In this document: one piece after another, positions 1-11,534 of the stretch
How positions within the stretch are numbered: the stretch's first letter is position 1
How the letters are laid out: every line of letters begins with the position of its first letter
NCBI GenBank assembly: GCA_026260175.1
Contig: JAKCWW010004356.1
Span: 1 to 36,021 of the forward strand
Reading direction: 5' to 3'
From: Reticulitermes lucifugus
Taxonomy: Eukaryota; Arthropoda; Insecta; Blattodea; Rhinotermitidae
Length of the DNA stretch: 36,021 bases
Notes under the pieces: model-generated
Told to the model about the DNA's origin: nothing
Seen by the model: the letters and a program-made list of their open reading frames with translations, nothing else
The model's database searches: none
Translations under genes and position numbers: made by a program

Positions 1-583
1 TCTCCTTACTAGCGACTACTAAAGCTTCTGTGTTTTTCTTTATAGCATGTATGCTTCCGCCCATATATATTAACATCATCAGCATTAACTAGGTTACAGA
101 ACAGTATTAGGTTAAAATCTCAGACAGGTTTGCAGCTTTGGAGAACTCAGAAGATAGCAGGGACACCAACACAACTTTGAAAAATCTGTAAAATTTATGG
201 ATCATTATGTTGAAAGGTACAACAGTGTCTAAAATACCAAAATCAATGAGATACAGTCACAACACTAGTTTTAAATAAATGGTAATTAAACATGTAGAAG
301 AATCCAACAAGTGCACTTTTGCGTGAATATTCTGATGTCACAGAACAGAAAACAGATTACATTATAAATGCTTCAGTGTAAAAAAACAAGGAAGCAAAAC
401 CAAACAGCAACAACATTTCTGAGTTATGCAACCGCTCTTGGGAACACAGCTATTGCATTAGTCTGTGGATACCTTTACTGTATTACAGCAAATGGATGCC
501 ACAGGGTTTTAGAGAAGTAATCAAGTGTGAAGTACACTGCAATACAAAATTAAAACATCCCTAATCTTGAAAATGTAACATAC
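1..583. other. DNMBP intron, left part
   Basis: AT-rich sequence downstream of the exon 4 donor in gene orientation. I see no further SH3-type coding segment; exon 5 must lie outside the window. Confidence 0.6.
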
Positions 584-720
584 CTATACCAGTCCTTATC
601 CACTATTTCAGTCACAGTTACAATGTCTCCTACATATAAATCCATTTCTTCATCCAGCTGCGCTTTCATGTTCATCTTCACACGTGCCTTCATGTTCATC
701 ACATGGTGTTTTGATTTTTC
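584..720 (-). CDS. DNMBP: DNMBP coding exon 4
   Basis: Acceptor ttttgcag|GAA; donor TATAG|gtatgt (phase 2). It encodes a basic linker (EKSKHHVMNM) followed by the first half of SH3-3 (ARVKMNMKAQLDEEMDLYV...DKDWY). The split codon is probably Arg, leading into the next exon outside the window. Confidence 0.82.
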
Positions 721-3700
721 CTGCAAAAACCTTGTAAAAATAAACCTATAACTTCAAGCAATGAAATAACTGACAAAATATGTAACTAAACAAGATTAGA
801 AATGTGCAGCACACCAGATGAGAGTGCACAGTTCCCACATTCATTCTTCAGACCTTAGCGCTCTAAATTCACATGTAGCACACTTCCTATCTGTAACATG
901 ATTTAATGTGTCTGCTATGACTACAGTGATTAGTACTAGGTATACCACATTGTGGTGGTCATTCTAACATCACTCCCTCTTCACAGGTTCACATGTCCTC
1001 ACGCCATTATTATTGATTGTGTGAAATTATAAATCCTAAATGGGAGGATAATATTAAACTTGCCTTAAAGAAACAGGATGGGAAGGAATGGGCTGGAGTC
1101 ATCTGGCTCAGGAAAGGGACAAGCATTGGGCTCTTGTAAACATGATAAAGAACCTCTGGGTTCCATAAGATGCAAATAATTTCCTAACTAGCTGTGTTAC
1201 TGTTATTTCTCAAATACTCTTGTTCTATGGAGTTAGTTAGAAAGTAGAGATCAATGATATAGCATACACATAAAATTGTATAAAACTCCAACCTGCCGCT
1301 TTTGAGTAGAAACCTGTGGACAGACAGGAAACATGTGACATGCCCATGCCAATTGCGTTCTTTTCTTGCACACTGCGCAAAGAATTCACAATCACCAACT
1401 AACAGTAATGCCAGACATAAGCCATGCAGTCAGTCTCCTTTCAGTTTTCATCACACTGTAAATTTCTCAAGGAAGAATGTGACTAGCAGTTTCTAACGAA
1501 CTCCTCAGCAGTTCAAGCTCATTACCCCTACCTAACTTTGACAGTACAAATTGATCTCCTGCCAAAAGAACTTAAGTTTTCGACACGGCTATTTCAGGTG
1601 ACATTTGGGGTAGCTAAAACTAATTCAGACATGCTTACTAAGGATTCTATCATGTCTCCTGCCATTGGTTACATTACCCACTCATATACCAGATATTATA
1701 GACCTCAAATTGTATTCACAAGTAACTGACTTCATAGATGCTCCATTACCTCCAATAGTGTCAATACATAACCAAATTATCAGTTCATTCCTTAAGTAAA
1801 TAAACAAAGTTTTCTCGCTTACCTTCAGTAGCTTGGACTCTAACTGCCACACGTAAGTAATTGGAAACATTCCAGTCCTTGCACCTATTCTGCCATACCA
1901 CCAATTTTCATTGACTTGAGATATACCAATGATCAGCTCACCTGAAATGACACACTTATGATTCACATTAAAGTAGCACTAGGTTATCACATAATGAGTA
2001 ATATACAGCTATGTGAGATCTTAACTTCTCACAGCAGTTTCTCTCATGTCTAACTCTCCTTAGACTGCTTGATTCTGAAGATGAAGGCACAACGATCCTT
2101 TCAAATGACAGTAACTATTTACCAACTGATCCAGCATAACATCCCAGAAGACTCACATCTTCAGTATACAGGTATCCACAACTTACAAATATTTTGTGTT
2201 AAAACAGTAAAAGGTAAAGTTGTCGCTGGCCATGCCATGAAAACATATAAAAGGAGCAGAAGTAAACTGTCACCTATTCTTAACCTCAGCACTAGATAGA
2301 GGCGAGTGGTCACCTTTATGCCCCGGGTGCTTTATGCCCACGCAAATCCCTGGTACCCATGGAATAACAGACTGGGTGGGCCCCAGAGCCAGTATGAACA
2401 TTCTGGAGACGAAAAAAACCTCTTACCCCTGCTAAGAATTGAACCCTGGACTGTCCAGTCAATACACCACTCATTGTAGCAAATGTTAAATGTGATTTAA
2501 TAAAAATCAACTTATAATTTAGATATTCCATTTGACTAACCACTAATAAAATTATTTGTCTGAAACAGAGGTGCACAAATCCCGTGCATCTGGTCACCCA
2601 AGTGACTAAATTTTGTACGGTGGCACCTAGTATTTTCAGCACAATCATTTCTGTTTTCTCCTTACATATAGAAATGTGCATCAGTTCACATTCACCAAAC
2701 AGAAAGCGCCAGGCAACAGATTCACGTCACTTCAGAATTGTGGGTACTCAGTATGGAACTTGCGCCCATGTAACATGTCTGGCACTTGGAATGTGAGAGT
2801 GGCTCACAGATTTATGAAAATGGTCTAAAATAAAGAATGGTATTTGTAACTAGATAACATTAATAGTAATGAAGTTAATTAATTACACATTTTTCAATAA
2901 AAATTAAAGGCAGCTAACTGAAGGAAACACAAAATTTTTGAGATACATGATGTAAAGTTATGTCAACAGCTCTTCAGAAAGCAACTATAACAGGGCTGCA
3001 CAAATTTTCCAGAATTATTGGAACAACGAATTCACAACACTCAGTGTCTCAACATAAAGTTTATAGGAACAACCGCAACATTCTAGGTGCCAGAAGCATG
3101 ACATAAAGCAAGTTCCATACTGAGGACTCACAAATATTTGGCGCCACAATACAAAATTCATTTGCCCTGGCAACCTGCACCCAGGATGTGCGCACCCCTG
3201 AACCATCATGTAAGATGGTAGTCAGCACACAGAGTACTTGGTCTCTGTAGACTTTGTCCTGGCCATCATCTCACATTCAAAAAAGAACAGAGCATTTTCA
3301 GGAATGGATCTATTCCCATCCACACATGAAAGACTGGACAGGCACCTAATCAGATCATTGCATCTAACTCAGTACTTGCCCCTGCCCCCACCCTTTTCAC
3401 CTAAGGAACTGATCTAGTTCCAGAAAAAGTGTGTTATGTCTTTTGAACACAAGATGCTGGAGACTTTCCAGAAACCACATGATTGTAAATGTAATATACC
3501 ACTGTCAGAAATGTCAATAAGCTGTCCAGTAAAATTCAAAAATATGTTTCCAAAACAAAGTTCATGTTAAACTTGCATTTTTTTTTAATAAACAATTCTC
3601 CACTTGTTCTGTGTCTATTCAGTACTAAGTAACGTGTTACAAAATATTACACAAGGGCTCGATTTAGCTGTTCTGAGGCATGGAATTTCTTGTCTCACTG

Positions 3701-5138
3701 AGTGATTTTCTGAAGAAGACTCCACTCCATGAGATAAATGAGCTGAAACAAAGGCATGTCAATTATCTGCACTTTTTTCAATTATTGCTTCATTCCCTTC
3801 ATCTTCCTATCTAACAACAGTCTGACACATGTGAAAAATGTTTTCAAATTCCACTCTACAGAGTGTCCCAGAGCATGGCAGCTGTCACAAGATGTCCCAG
3901 TGGATGCTCACAGTCTATGGTATAAAGCTGCTGTGCTCAGAGACACAAAAGGAATAAAAGAGACACCATGTATGAAAAATATCACCTTTTGTAAATAAAA
4001 GATCGCCATCCTGCTGACGTGGGAAGTCAGCAACAGCAGCAAATAATTCATGATCATCTTCTATAGTTGGTACTTCCAGTGGCAAAAGATAACTGCTAGG
4101 GATGTTGCCATATTTTCCACAACAACAACCATACCACCAATGTCTGTCCACTTTCTTCAACACCTAAACAGTATTACAAATGTCAACATGTAACTCCTGT
4201 TTGCCAGATATGCCACATCTCTTACACGGACATGCTACATTTTTAAACCACAAATCAACCTGAATCAAGTAACTTCAGTACAGGAGCTGGAAAAATACAT
4301 TAGGATAAATGCAACAGAGGCAGCATGGACTTTTTATACACTTCACAGTAAATGTATACAGTTTTAAAATTTGCTTTCTGTACATGTACCAAACTTTTAT
4401 GATGTGTTTAAAACAAAATATTAAAGACTTTATATTATGTACAGTAAAGTTAAGCACATTAGATTAGATTACTTGTATTGGAAAATGTCACCTGTCAAAA
4501 ATTAATACAACTGACTATGTAGCTAATCAACCACCTCCAAAAAAAACCCAGATTACTTCGTGAACTGCTTACATAAAATTCCCCACCTTTTACAAAACTC
4601 AAAGGGTCTGCTTCCAGTCTCTACACTGTAACTGGTTTGAGTGTCATGTTGGGTGTGCATGGTTACTCTTTAGATCTATACATGAACCTGCCACTAATGA
4701 CGGCACACTGCCAAGCTTATCATCCAATTTATGCCTAGGTTTCCCAGGCAGTCTATTCCCTTAAAATTTTTCACACGAAATTTGTATATGCTGTTCGTTT
4801 CTCTCATGACCGCTCAATGCAATGTCCATCTCATTTTCCATCATCTGGTTACCCCATTATTTCGCGATCAGTACAAACTAAATTCTTCATTAGTTTTCTC
4901 TACTTCTCTTAGTTTCACATGTTCACCTCAGCATTAATCCTTGGCTATATGCTTTCTCCACGACAAGACGTAGTGTCACACCCGTACAATAGAAATGATT
5001 AAATTGACGTTTCATGCACTCTAATTTTTACATACCCGGATAACTGACCTGAACAATATCTCCTTTCTTAACCGAGATCTCACCCTCAGACACTGTCAAA
5101 AAGTCATGAAGAACTTTAGTAACATCGCCTTCCTCCAT
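584..5138 (-). CDS. DNMBP: Dynamin-binding protein (Tuba) ortholog, 5' part of gene, four coding exons
   Basis: Tuba is a scaffold with four N-terminal SH3 domains that bind dynamin, then DH (Cdc42 exchange), BAR and C-terminal SH3 domains; it links endocytosis to actin. Here only the N terminus is present. Exons 5049-5138, 3986-4163, 1823-1941 and 584-720 join with phases 0, 1, 0 and end in phase 2. All acceptors are AG and all donors GT. The visible 174 residues hold SH3-1 (about 4-60; VLHDF at 9-13, WWYG at 39-42, IPSSYL at 51-56), SH3-2 (about 69-125; ADF at 75-77, NWWYG at 102-106, MFPITYV at 114-120) and the first part of SH3-3 (about 141 onward, with AQLDEEMDL and DKDWY). The linker VPTIEDDHELF and the AQLDEE motif match the vertebrate Tuba N terminus in order and spacing, including a start beginning ME-G. 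The ATG at 5138 is the first in-frame start. SH3-4 and the rest lie left of position 1. Another multi-SH3 adaptor is possible but fits less well. Confidence 0.82.
1095..1123. repeat. 29-bp exact inverted match to 13407-13435
   Basis: The 29 bases here are the exact reverse complement of 13407-13435 (core cctttcctgagccagatgac). This indicates relics of the same dispersed repeat, whose type I cannot name. Confidence 0.6.
1823..1941 (-). CDS. DNMBP: DNMBP coding exon 3
   Basis: Acceptor atttcag|GTGAGC; donor CTGAAG|gtaagc. The first two bases complete a Gly codon split from exon 2. It encodes ELIIGISQVNENWWYG and GMFPITYVWQLE, the second half of SH3-2, and ends in phase 0. Confidence 0.85.
2064..2165 (+). 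mobile_element. Family A MITE fragment (one end)
   Basis: The run from ctgcttgattctgaagatga to catcccagaagact parallels 19218-19307 base by base with scattered changes. It lies in a DNMBP intron. Only the right half is recognisable. Confidence 0.5.
2268..2478 (-). mobile_element. SINE-1 copy, partial (tRNA-derived)
   Basis: It shares the family blocks attcttaacctcagcactag, tacccatgg..agactgggtgggcc and, at the right, a degraded tRNA-like head (minus strand ggttcaattct, a B-box remnant). It sits inside a DNMBP intron. Confidence 0.7.
3986..4163 (-). CDS. DNMBP: DNMBP coding exon 2
   Basis: Acceptor tgtttag|GTG; donor AAAAG|gtgata (phase 1). It encodes the second half of SH3-1, the VPTIEDD linker and the first half of SH3-2 (ELFAAVADF...DLLFTK). 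The distal part of SH3-1 carries three consecutive cysteines (YGCCCGKYG). Confidence 0.85.
5049..5138 (-). CDS. DNMBP: DNMBP coding exon 1
   Basis: Thirty codons from the ATG at 5138 to donor CAG|gtcagt (phase 0). It encodes the first half of SH3-1, starting MEEGDV and ending KKGDIVQ. A 5' UTR of unknown length lies upstream. Confidence 0.82.
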
Positions 5139-5760
5139 GACATGCAATATAATCACACCATATACAAAATCCTGTATTTATACGCATGTACAAATACAAA
5201 GGACGTATTCATATCACTTCACCCCTTCGCACTTGCATAACAAACGTTTCTTCTGCATGTCAAAGTGTTACAACAGGAACCTATACGTCCAACACATTAT
5301 CGGCAGAGTAGTTCGATAAGTTCGATATATCGTAAGTGTTAAGCAGGAACGATTTATCTAGTAGCTTGATGCAGAGATAACAGAAAGAAACCAACGATCA
5401 ACGTCACGGACAGTAGTAGTCAATGATCATCTAGTAGTAGTTCCATCTGGTTGCAAGCGATGGATGGTGATTTTGTTAGCGAGAAGTAAGGGGTCATGCT
5501 ATACTCTAGTCGTTTTCGTTTTGTCGTTTCCTGATTTTTACGGCGTTAAAGGCATGTATATGAAACGGGAAAATTAACGTCTTTATGAGAAGTAATCACA
5601 GTGTGGTGTCCGTATATCTCCACACAAGTAACTAATATAAGCCGCAGATTATTGCGCCTGTTGGTTATGAATTTCAGAATTACTTTCTCCGCAATCAGAA
5701 TTAAAAATACGTAACGAACTCATCGTACAGTTACGTACAAAACATAAAATTGCAAGTTCC
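5139..5760. promoter_or_regulatory. Probable shared 5' region between divergent DNMBP and PET117
   Basis: The interval directly upstream of the DNMBP start is visibly richer in CG dinucleotides than the surrounding AT-rich DNA, and the two flanking genes are transcribed away from it. PET117 coding begins 1.1 kb further on, after an apparent 5'-UTR splice acceptor at 6846, so its first noncoding exon could lie here. No TATA box or transcription start can be assigned from sequence alone. Confidence 0.4.
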
Positions 5761-5965
5761 TGGATTTATAAAGCATGGGTGACTGGCTGCTACGTCATGC
5801 AAATGTGCCCCCCTCCCAACGATATAAAAAATCAAAATTAAAAGATTGAAAACAGAAAGCAAAACACACTATGTATAATTACTAATGCTTAAATTTATCC
5901 TATAAATTAGTTTATTCTCAATACAAGTATTTAACAAATTTTGTATGTTTTGTGTATTATGTATT

Positions 5966-5987
5966 ATTGATATTGATATTGATATTG
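5966..5987. repeat. Short TATTGA-type tandem repeat
   Basis: The hexamer attgat recurs about three times in the run tattgatattgatattgat, in AT-rich DNA between DNMBP and PET117. Confidence 0.6.
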
Positions 5988-6570
5988 TACACATGGTGTA
6001 TTGATATTTAAGCAAAAATTTAGATGAGGTTAAACCGTACTAAATAAGGGGACTTACTTGTGTAAGGTTTTACTTACATAGGATGCTTTTGCTGTCACTT
6101 GTTACGTGGTTTGGAACTTATGTATGCATGTATATAGCCAGAATAGGGCTTATAGTTAGCTGTAGCATGTAGCTATATCTGCTGTATTCATGAATGAAAT
6201 GGTTGTGGTCAACTGAAAATTGTTGACACACAACTGAATTTAGTGTAATACATTCAATATGTGTTTAACAGTTGCAGTTGCTGTTTATCTGTATGCCAAG
6301 AAATTCAATTCCTACTTAATTTTCTCTATTCTCACATGATACACTGTCTACGAATTAATCCAAGTTCTGTTGTTGGTACAGAGTTTTGAGTTTCATGGTA
6401 TTTATCTTGTCAAAAGTTGTTTTGCATTTATGGGCTTTAAACCATTTCTTCAAATATTGAATACATCATTCTGGCAATTTTGAAAGTGGCCAATTTGTTT
6501 GTGTGAAACAATAGTATTATTGTCTGGATTTGGAGTAGATGGGTGGGGTTAATGAAAAGTACGTTGAACA

Positions 6571-6662
6571 TATGCACACACACACACACACACATACATG
6601 AACTTATACATGTGTGTGTGTGTATGTCCCACACATGCATGTATGCATGTGTGGGACATACA
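6571..6662. repeat. (AC)n / (TG)n microsatellite with a 42-bp near-perfect palindrome
   Basis: A run of AC repeats (about 6573-6596) is followed by a run of TG repeats (about 6610-6623). Then comes a palindrome at 6621-6662 with arms tgtatgtcccacacatgcat and its complement. The AC and TG runs can also pair, giving two adjacent hairpins. Confidence 0.85.
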
Positions 6663-6882
6663 CTGACAAGATTAAGGAAAACCACAAGAAATTTTCAGGT
6701 AATTAAGATTTACCATAGGAACACAAGTTAGGTGCATTAGTACTGAGCAAGCCTGCTCAGCTTGAGAAGAGGGACTGCACTGGCCATTATATGATTACTG
6801 GTTAAACTATTTATATGGCATGATACTGAACTATTTTTGTTTTCAGAAATATTCGTGTTCAAGGCCAGTAGTATCAAGAAAC

Positions 6883-6974
6883 ATGTCTTTACCTTCCAAA
6901 CTGGCATTAGGTGCTGCTGTAACCATGTCAGTTGGAATTATTAGCTATGTTCATTATAAACAACATTTGGACAG
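6883..6974 (+). CDS. PET117: PET117 coding exon 1
   Basis: ATG to donor GACAG|gtaaat (phase 2). It encodes the hydrophobic N-terminal anchor and ends KQHLD. Confidence 0.92.
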
Positions 6975-8092
6975 GTAAATGCTTCAAATGTTGTATAATT
7001 TAGAGTAACATCTACCAGCCACTTGTGCATCCACTCAGCCAGGCTTCCTGCTCCCCCCCACCATCTTATTGGTGATTAGGCAGTATTTTGCTTTCTTTGT
7101 AGTGAACTTGAACGTATGAGGTCACATTTTTGTAAGGAACTTCATAATGTATAGATTAAAGTTTTTGTAAGCATATAAAAACTTATTTTTATCACATTTT
7201 ATGGTTCAAGAATAAATTCAGTTTGCAAAACAATGTGATTCAGTCCACCAGCTGCAGTGTGATGCGACTTAGAAATAATTTTTGTTGAATATACAATAAG
7301 ATAGGCAATGTGCACATAATTTAATATTCTGGTATGTTTGTATAATGTTTATACCTCCTCAGTCAGATTTTCGTAAAAGTCCCCAACATCAAATTTCACG
7401 GAAATTCATCCAATGGGAGCCTGCATGATATGCGTGGACAGACAGACTGTGTGACTATGCAGACATGCCTAAAAAGCATAGATGTGGTCCAAAAGGAGAG
7501 TGCATGCAATAGACATGTCTGTTGGTCACCCACAAAATGATGACGAGTCACAGGTTGGAAAATGGTGATTTAAAGCATAGGAGAATGTGGTGCAACAACA
7601 GGACTTTCTTGTTAGTTGAACTTGCATACTTTATGTGTTTTTGTTATGCTGGATCAAATTATGGATAACATGATGTGGCCAAGTCCAGCCATCACTGTGA
7701 GTCTGATACAATGTGCCTTTGCCTTACTTGCATGGTATGTTATGACACAAAATCTGCGATAGTTTGGCTGTGATCATTTTCCGTAACCTGCATGCAGGAC
7801 TGGAAATTGTCCTGTGATTGCAACATTTCAATTCAAAAGGCATCTAGGTCTAACTATAACAGTAGAATTATTTATTTATTTGTAAGCACAGGTTTTATAA
7901 AATAACACAGACCATGGTGTAACACTGCCCTTTTTCAGGGACAGACTCCACGATGGTGTAATCAGAGATGTACAGCGCCAACAAAGAAGGAAGACGGAGA
8001 ATATGTATTTGCTTCAGCAGCAAATAGAACTTACAAAACAACTGAAGAGAAGTGAAGATGAACAATTACAGATGGGTGAAAGTGCTGGATAG
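6883..8092 (+). CDS. PET117: PET117 cytochrome c oxidase assembly factor, complete, two exons
   Basis: PET117 is a small protein of the mitochondrial inner membrane/matrix side needed for cytochrome c oxidase (complex IV) assembly. Exons 6883-6974 and 7939-8092 join within an Arg codon (GAC AG|G GAC) to give 81 residues plus a TAG stop, a typical length for the family. Residues 4-25 (PSKLALGAAVTMSVGIISYVHY) form the N-terminal hydrophobic segment. The core KQHLDRDRLHDGVIRDVQRQ with the following ENMYLLQQQIELTKQL matches the family signature (VH-KQ...RL-DGVIRD...Q--LTEQL). The C-terminal half is highly charged and likely helical. An acceptor (ttttcag, ending at 6846) lies 36 bases before the ATG, so a noncoding 5' exon is expected. 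No canonical AATAAA closely follows the stop; the first clear one is near 9184. Confidence 0.92.
6975..7938 (+). other. PET117 intron
   Basis: A 964-bp GT-AG intron. Around 7390-7470 it contains a stretch reading caaatttcacggaaattcat followed by ggacagacagac, which resembles the dispersed repeat near 25500-25620. No coding content seen. Confidence 0.7.
7939..8092 (+). CDS. PET117: PET117 coding exon 2
   Basis: Acceptor ccctttttcag|G. It encodes the conserved RLHDGVIRDVQRQ helix and the acidic C terminus, and ends with TAG at 8090-8092. Confidence 0.92.
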
Positions 8093-9720
8093 TACCTCAT
8101 GCAGTACAGATGTGCTTTTGATTTAGCATTGTCTTATGTTGAATCTTAGTAGTGTGTATATGTGGACATTTGACACAAGGCACAGTCAGTATTGAAAACA
8201 GTGTACATAACTTCAAAATTAAGTTTTACTGTAAATAATTTTGTATATTAAGTACACTGATTTTTAATATACAAACTACAGAGACATTTCTCTAAATGGT
8301 CACACACATTGGATCATTTCACATGAGACAGGCAGGGTAGCAATTGCTGCTGTTCTAGGTTAGTCATGGTCCATGCATTTTAGTTGAATTAATTCCAGTT
8401 AATGTTAGGTATCTACATACCACATTTAAAGAAGGTGCTGGAAAGGGCTTATGGTGTGAAGTGTTACATTGTCTTAGTGGAAAGAGGCATGTGTTCTCTT
8501 GTAATCAGAAAGGCTTTAAAAATGGTGTTAGAGTGTGTATTATATATCATTTAAAAACTGGGCCAATAATCCTAGTTGCAGTCATAGCACACCACACCCC
8601 AACACTAGCCATATGTAATGGCATTCTGTGGATTAATATGGGAGTTTATGCAGACCAATGTCTGTTATGCTTAGATTTCACTTACCCACCGACATGAAAA
8701 CTTCGATCACCAACAGGCTGGATGTGGCATTGATTGCTCCAGCATACATCCACTGAAGGTACCATTTCACAAAACTGAGAAATCTTCATGACCTGCACTG
8801 TAGAGGTTGTGAACCATGCTGTTTTATACAAATGCAAATGCAGCAGTTGTCTTGTATTTTGTGGTGATAAAGCAGACACACCCATTTGCTGTGCAAATTA
8901 GAGATGTCTCTGATGTAGCATGTGTGCCATACAGAAATCTACATAGTGCTGCAAATGAGTCATTGGGACCTTGCAGTCTCCAATAAGCATGTTTGATTTT
9001 AGCAGTTTTGGGTATGATTTGTGAGAAGATGTTTAAAATGGGCATATAATAATTTACCCCTTATTACTGAAATAATGTTTCCTACAGAGGGGTTTATGAT
9101 ATTCATAGTGAGTCCCACTGAAGCTACATGTATACTGTACTGGAATGTGCTACATGCAAAAATATGTTGTTTTAGCATTCTAAAATAAAGCAAACATCAA
9201 AAGAGACAGCTAAAATTAAAAATGAATCCCTTCCAAACTAACAGTAGCAACATAACACATTTCAATTTAAATGTTTATTGATTAGTATTAATATATCCAA
9301 TATGATTTTGCAGGAATTTTTTTTTCTTCAACAGTTACACCACACATAATATTCCCGTCACTTTTAAAGTTTTGATTTTACAGTGTTTTTCTCATCAAGA
9401 AAGTGAACAAACTTTGTTTACCCCTTACCTGGCAGTTACTGATGGCAATGTGCATTTACCTTTTGTCATCAATAGAATCCCCTGTGCGAGCTTAATGCTT
9501 CATGATATTAAATGAACATACCAGTAATTACAGTTAAAGCATTTACTGAATATTTTACATTTTCTGAAAGTTATGATGATGTTATTTCATTTGTGAATGG
9601 CATTCAGAGTTGAGATATGTCTTTCAACACATGAAGTTACATTCTTTGATATAATCTTAATTATATGGAACACAAATCCTTCAGCCATTACAACAAATAC
9701 TGATAAAGAATGTAACACAG
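8093..9720. other. PET117 3' flank and intergenic DNA
   Basis: AT-rich, with short spurious open frames only. A polyadenylation-like aataaa lies at 9184-9189. Otherwise nothing identified. Confidence 0.5.
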
Positions 9721-9721
9721 T

Positions 9722-10200
9722 TAAGATTAAAGTCTTCTGGAATGTGATGCCATGTCAAGTGATCAACATTTTGGGGAGCTTGATGCCTCCATTGTCAGGG
9801 TAGTCCAAGAAGAGTGGATTGCATGGAAGACATGGTTGCATTGTATAGGGAAGGAGCAGGTTAGGCAATTGGCATAGGAAGCTTACAGGAGAGGTGATGG
9901 TGTGTAGTGGGCAGAGTTGTGGGTTTAACACACCAGAAGAATGGAGACTGAAAATGAGGAAGGAGCCAGATGAAGAAACTAAGGTGGAAGGAGCACCAAC
10001 TGAAGAGTAAGGAGGAAGGACAGTCATGTGAAGGAAGTGAGGAGGAAGGACAGTCATGTGAAGGAAGTGAGGAGGAAGGACAGTCATATGAAGAAAGTGA
10101 GGAGAAAGGGGAGCCTAATGAGGCAGCAGGCTCCTCTGAAATGTTGGTAACTAATTACCAGTTAACAATTTCATATCTCAGAAGGCTTTAGTCTTCATCA
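9722..10200. mobile_element. MITE-like element with terminal inverted repeats (family A)
   Basis: The left end (aaagtcttctggaatgtgat, about 9729-9748) and the right end (reverse complement gaagactaaagccttctgag, about 10177-10196) are imperfect inverted repeats. The left end translates as KIKVFWNVMPCQV, a decayed motif I recognise from insect repeat translations (VFWDVTPC). The same end is found at 19127-19315, 2064-2165 and 31945-31990. The interior carries a 30-bp tandem array. Confidence 0.55.
10011..10103. repeat. 30-bp tandem repeat, three copies
   Basis: Unit ggaggaaggacagtcatgtg plus ten more bases, at 10011-10040, 10041-10070 and 10071-10100; the third copy has point changes and the start of a fourth follows. 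Because the unit is a multiple of three it reads through as a 10-residue acidic repeat (EEGQSCEGSE) on the plus strand. I treat that as fortuitous, since it sits inside a MITE. Confidence 0.9.
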
Positions 10201-10664
10201 ACAATGCTGTTAAAACTTCAGATCATGCAATGTAACATGTTCACAGCAAACATTTCAGAACTTCAGGAAAATGATATTGTTCTGAAATATTCTGGGGTAC
10301 CTGGACATGGGTTCTGCTGTTATGGAATTGAACATGGCACATACAAATCTGTTACTGGTAAAATAAGAATATCTTTCCTCTTATAATCCAGTAACTGAGA
10401 TTTTATTGCAGTACTCATAATATAATAAAATCGTTATTCACTGAAGTGTAAGCTGTAGTATCACATAAATAGTGTTTGAGATCATCTCTCAGAAGGAAGT
10501 AGGAATAAATACATTTCTTAAGTGGATATAATGTACTACATTCAACTGCAATGAAACACGAATTCAGTTTTTAAGTGTTGACACTCAAATACAAGAGAGA
10601 ACTTTTCAGACAAACAAATCACAGCCAATGCTAAATTGTATGTGTCAGGTACATTATTGACAAC

Positions 10665-10880
10665 ATAAAAAGGTAAAGGTAAATTTCTGCCTTTGTGCTT
10701 AATTATACACTGTGCCATGAAGGTATGTGAGGGAATGGAGCTATAAATTCATGAATTCTTAACCTCTGGTTAGTGCTTATCTTCACGCTCTGGCCACCTT
10801 TCCCCTGGGGAAACAGCCTCCAGTACCCACTGGGTAGGAGGCTGGGTGGGCCTCAGGGCTGGTCTGGATGCTTTGTCCCT
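10665..10880 (-). mobile_element. SINE-1 copy, 3' portion
   Basis: Minus orientation: the aaggtaaaggtaaat tail block lies at the left, followed by ttcttaacctctggttagtg and cagtacccactgggtaggag, then ctgggtgggcctcagg. The tRNA-like head is missing. Confidence 0.65.
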
Positions 10881-11534
10881 CAAATGCAATGTTAATTTAC
10901 CGTCTGCAGAACAATCAAGAAAAGTCGCAGTAACTTAATGATTACATTTATTAGCTGCAACAGGATTGTCAGATATCTCTGACATTTAAAACAATTACAA
11001 ACATGGCGACAATGTGAAACTTTGTGGTTATATCTTACACATGTAACATACACAGAATTTGTACTTAAGTGATAATGTATTCAAACAAAATAAAGTAACA
11101 ACAATAATGATAGACCTGATGGACTAGAAGTTATGTAATAGGAAATTAGGTTTTATGAGTTATGCTCAGCACTGCTTGTTGTCAGTGTTATTATAAATTA
11201 CATAAATTTGAACAACGTTCACATATTGCAATACAAAATGCATTATAATCAGTTCTGCGTAGTTTATTACAGCTATTGTCCATGCAATTTGCACTTGCTT
11301 TTCAGTGGCACTGTACGTCAAACGACCTGAGTACCAAACTTTTTCAACACCTTGGTGAAATACAATCTCCACAACACAAACCTACGTTCAAGTACATAGC
11401 TCAGGCAGACAAACATTTTAATTAACCAACTGAGAAAGTGCAGTTTAGTGACTATACTTTGAGGTTCAGTGTTAATAAGATGGAACAGGAGCAATGCAAA
11501 ACAAATGACTTGGATTTTGAATAAAACAATTTTC

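Larger units (their letters stand above)
5761..6845. other. AT-rich stretch upstream of PET117
   Basis: No coding exon recognised. It holds the short hexamer repeat near 5966 and the dinucleotide repeat plus palindrome at 6571-6662. It is probably the intron between a noncoding PET117 first exon and the exon that starts at 6847. Confidence 0.4.

Noticed and set aside
9970..10191. Plus-strand open frame with a 10-residue acidic repeat (EEGQSCEGSE)
   Set aside because: The repeat is a consequence of a 30-bp tandem array inside a MITE; there are no splice sites, UTR or family resemblance.
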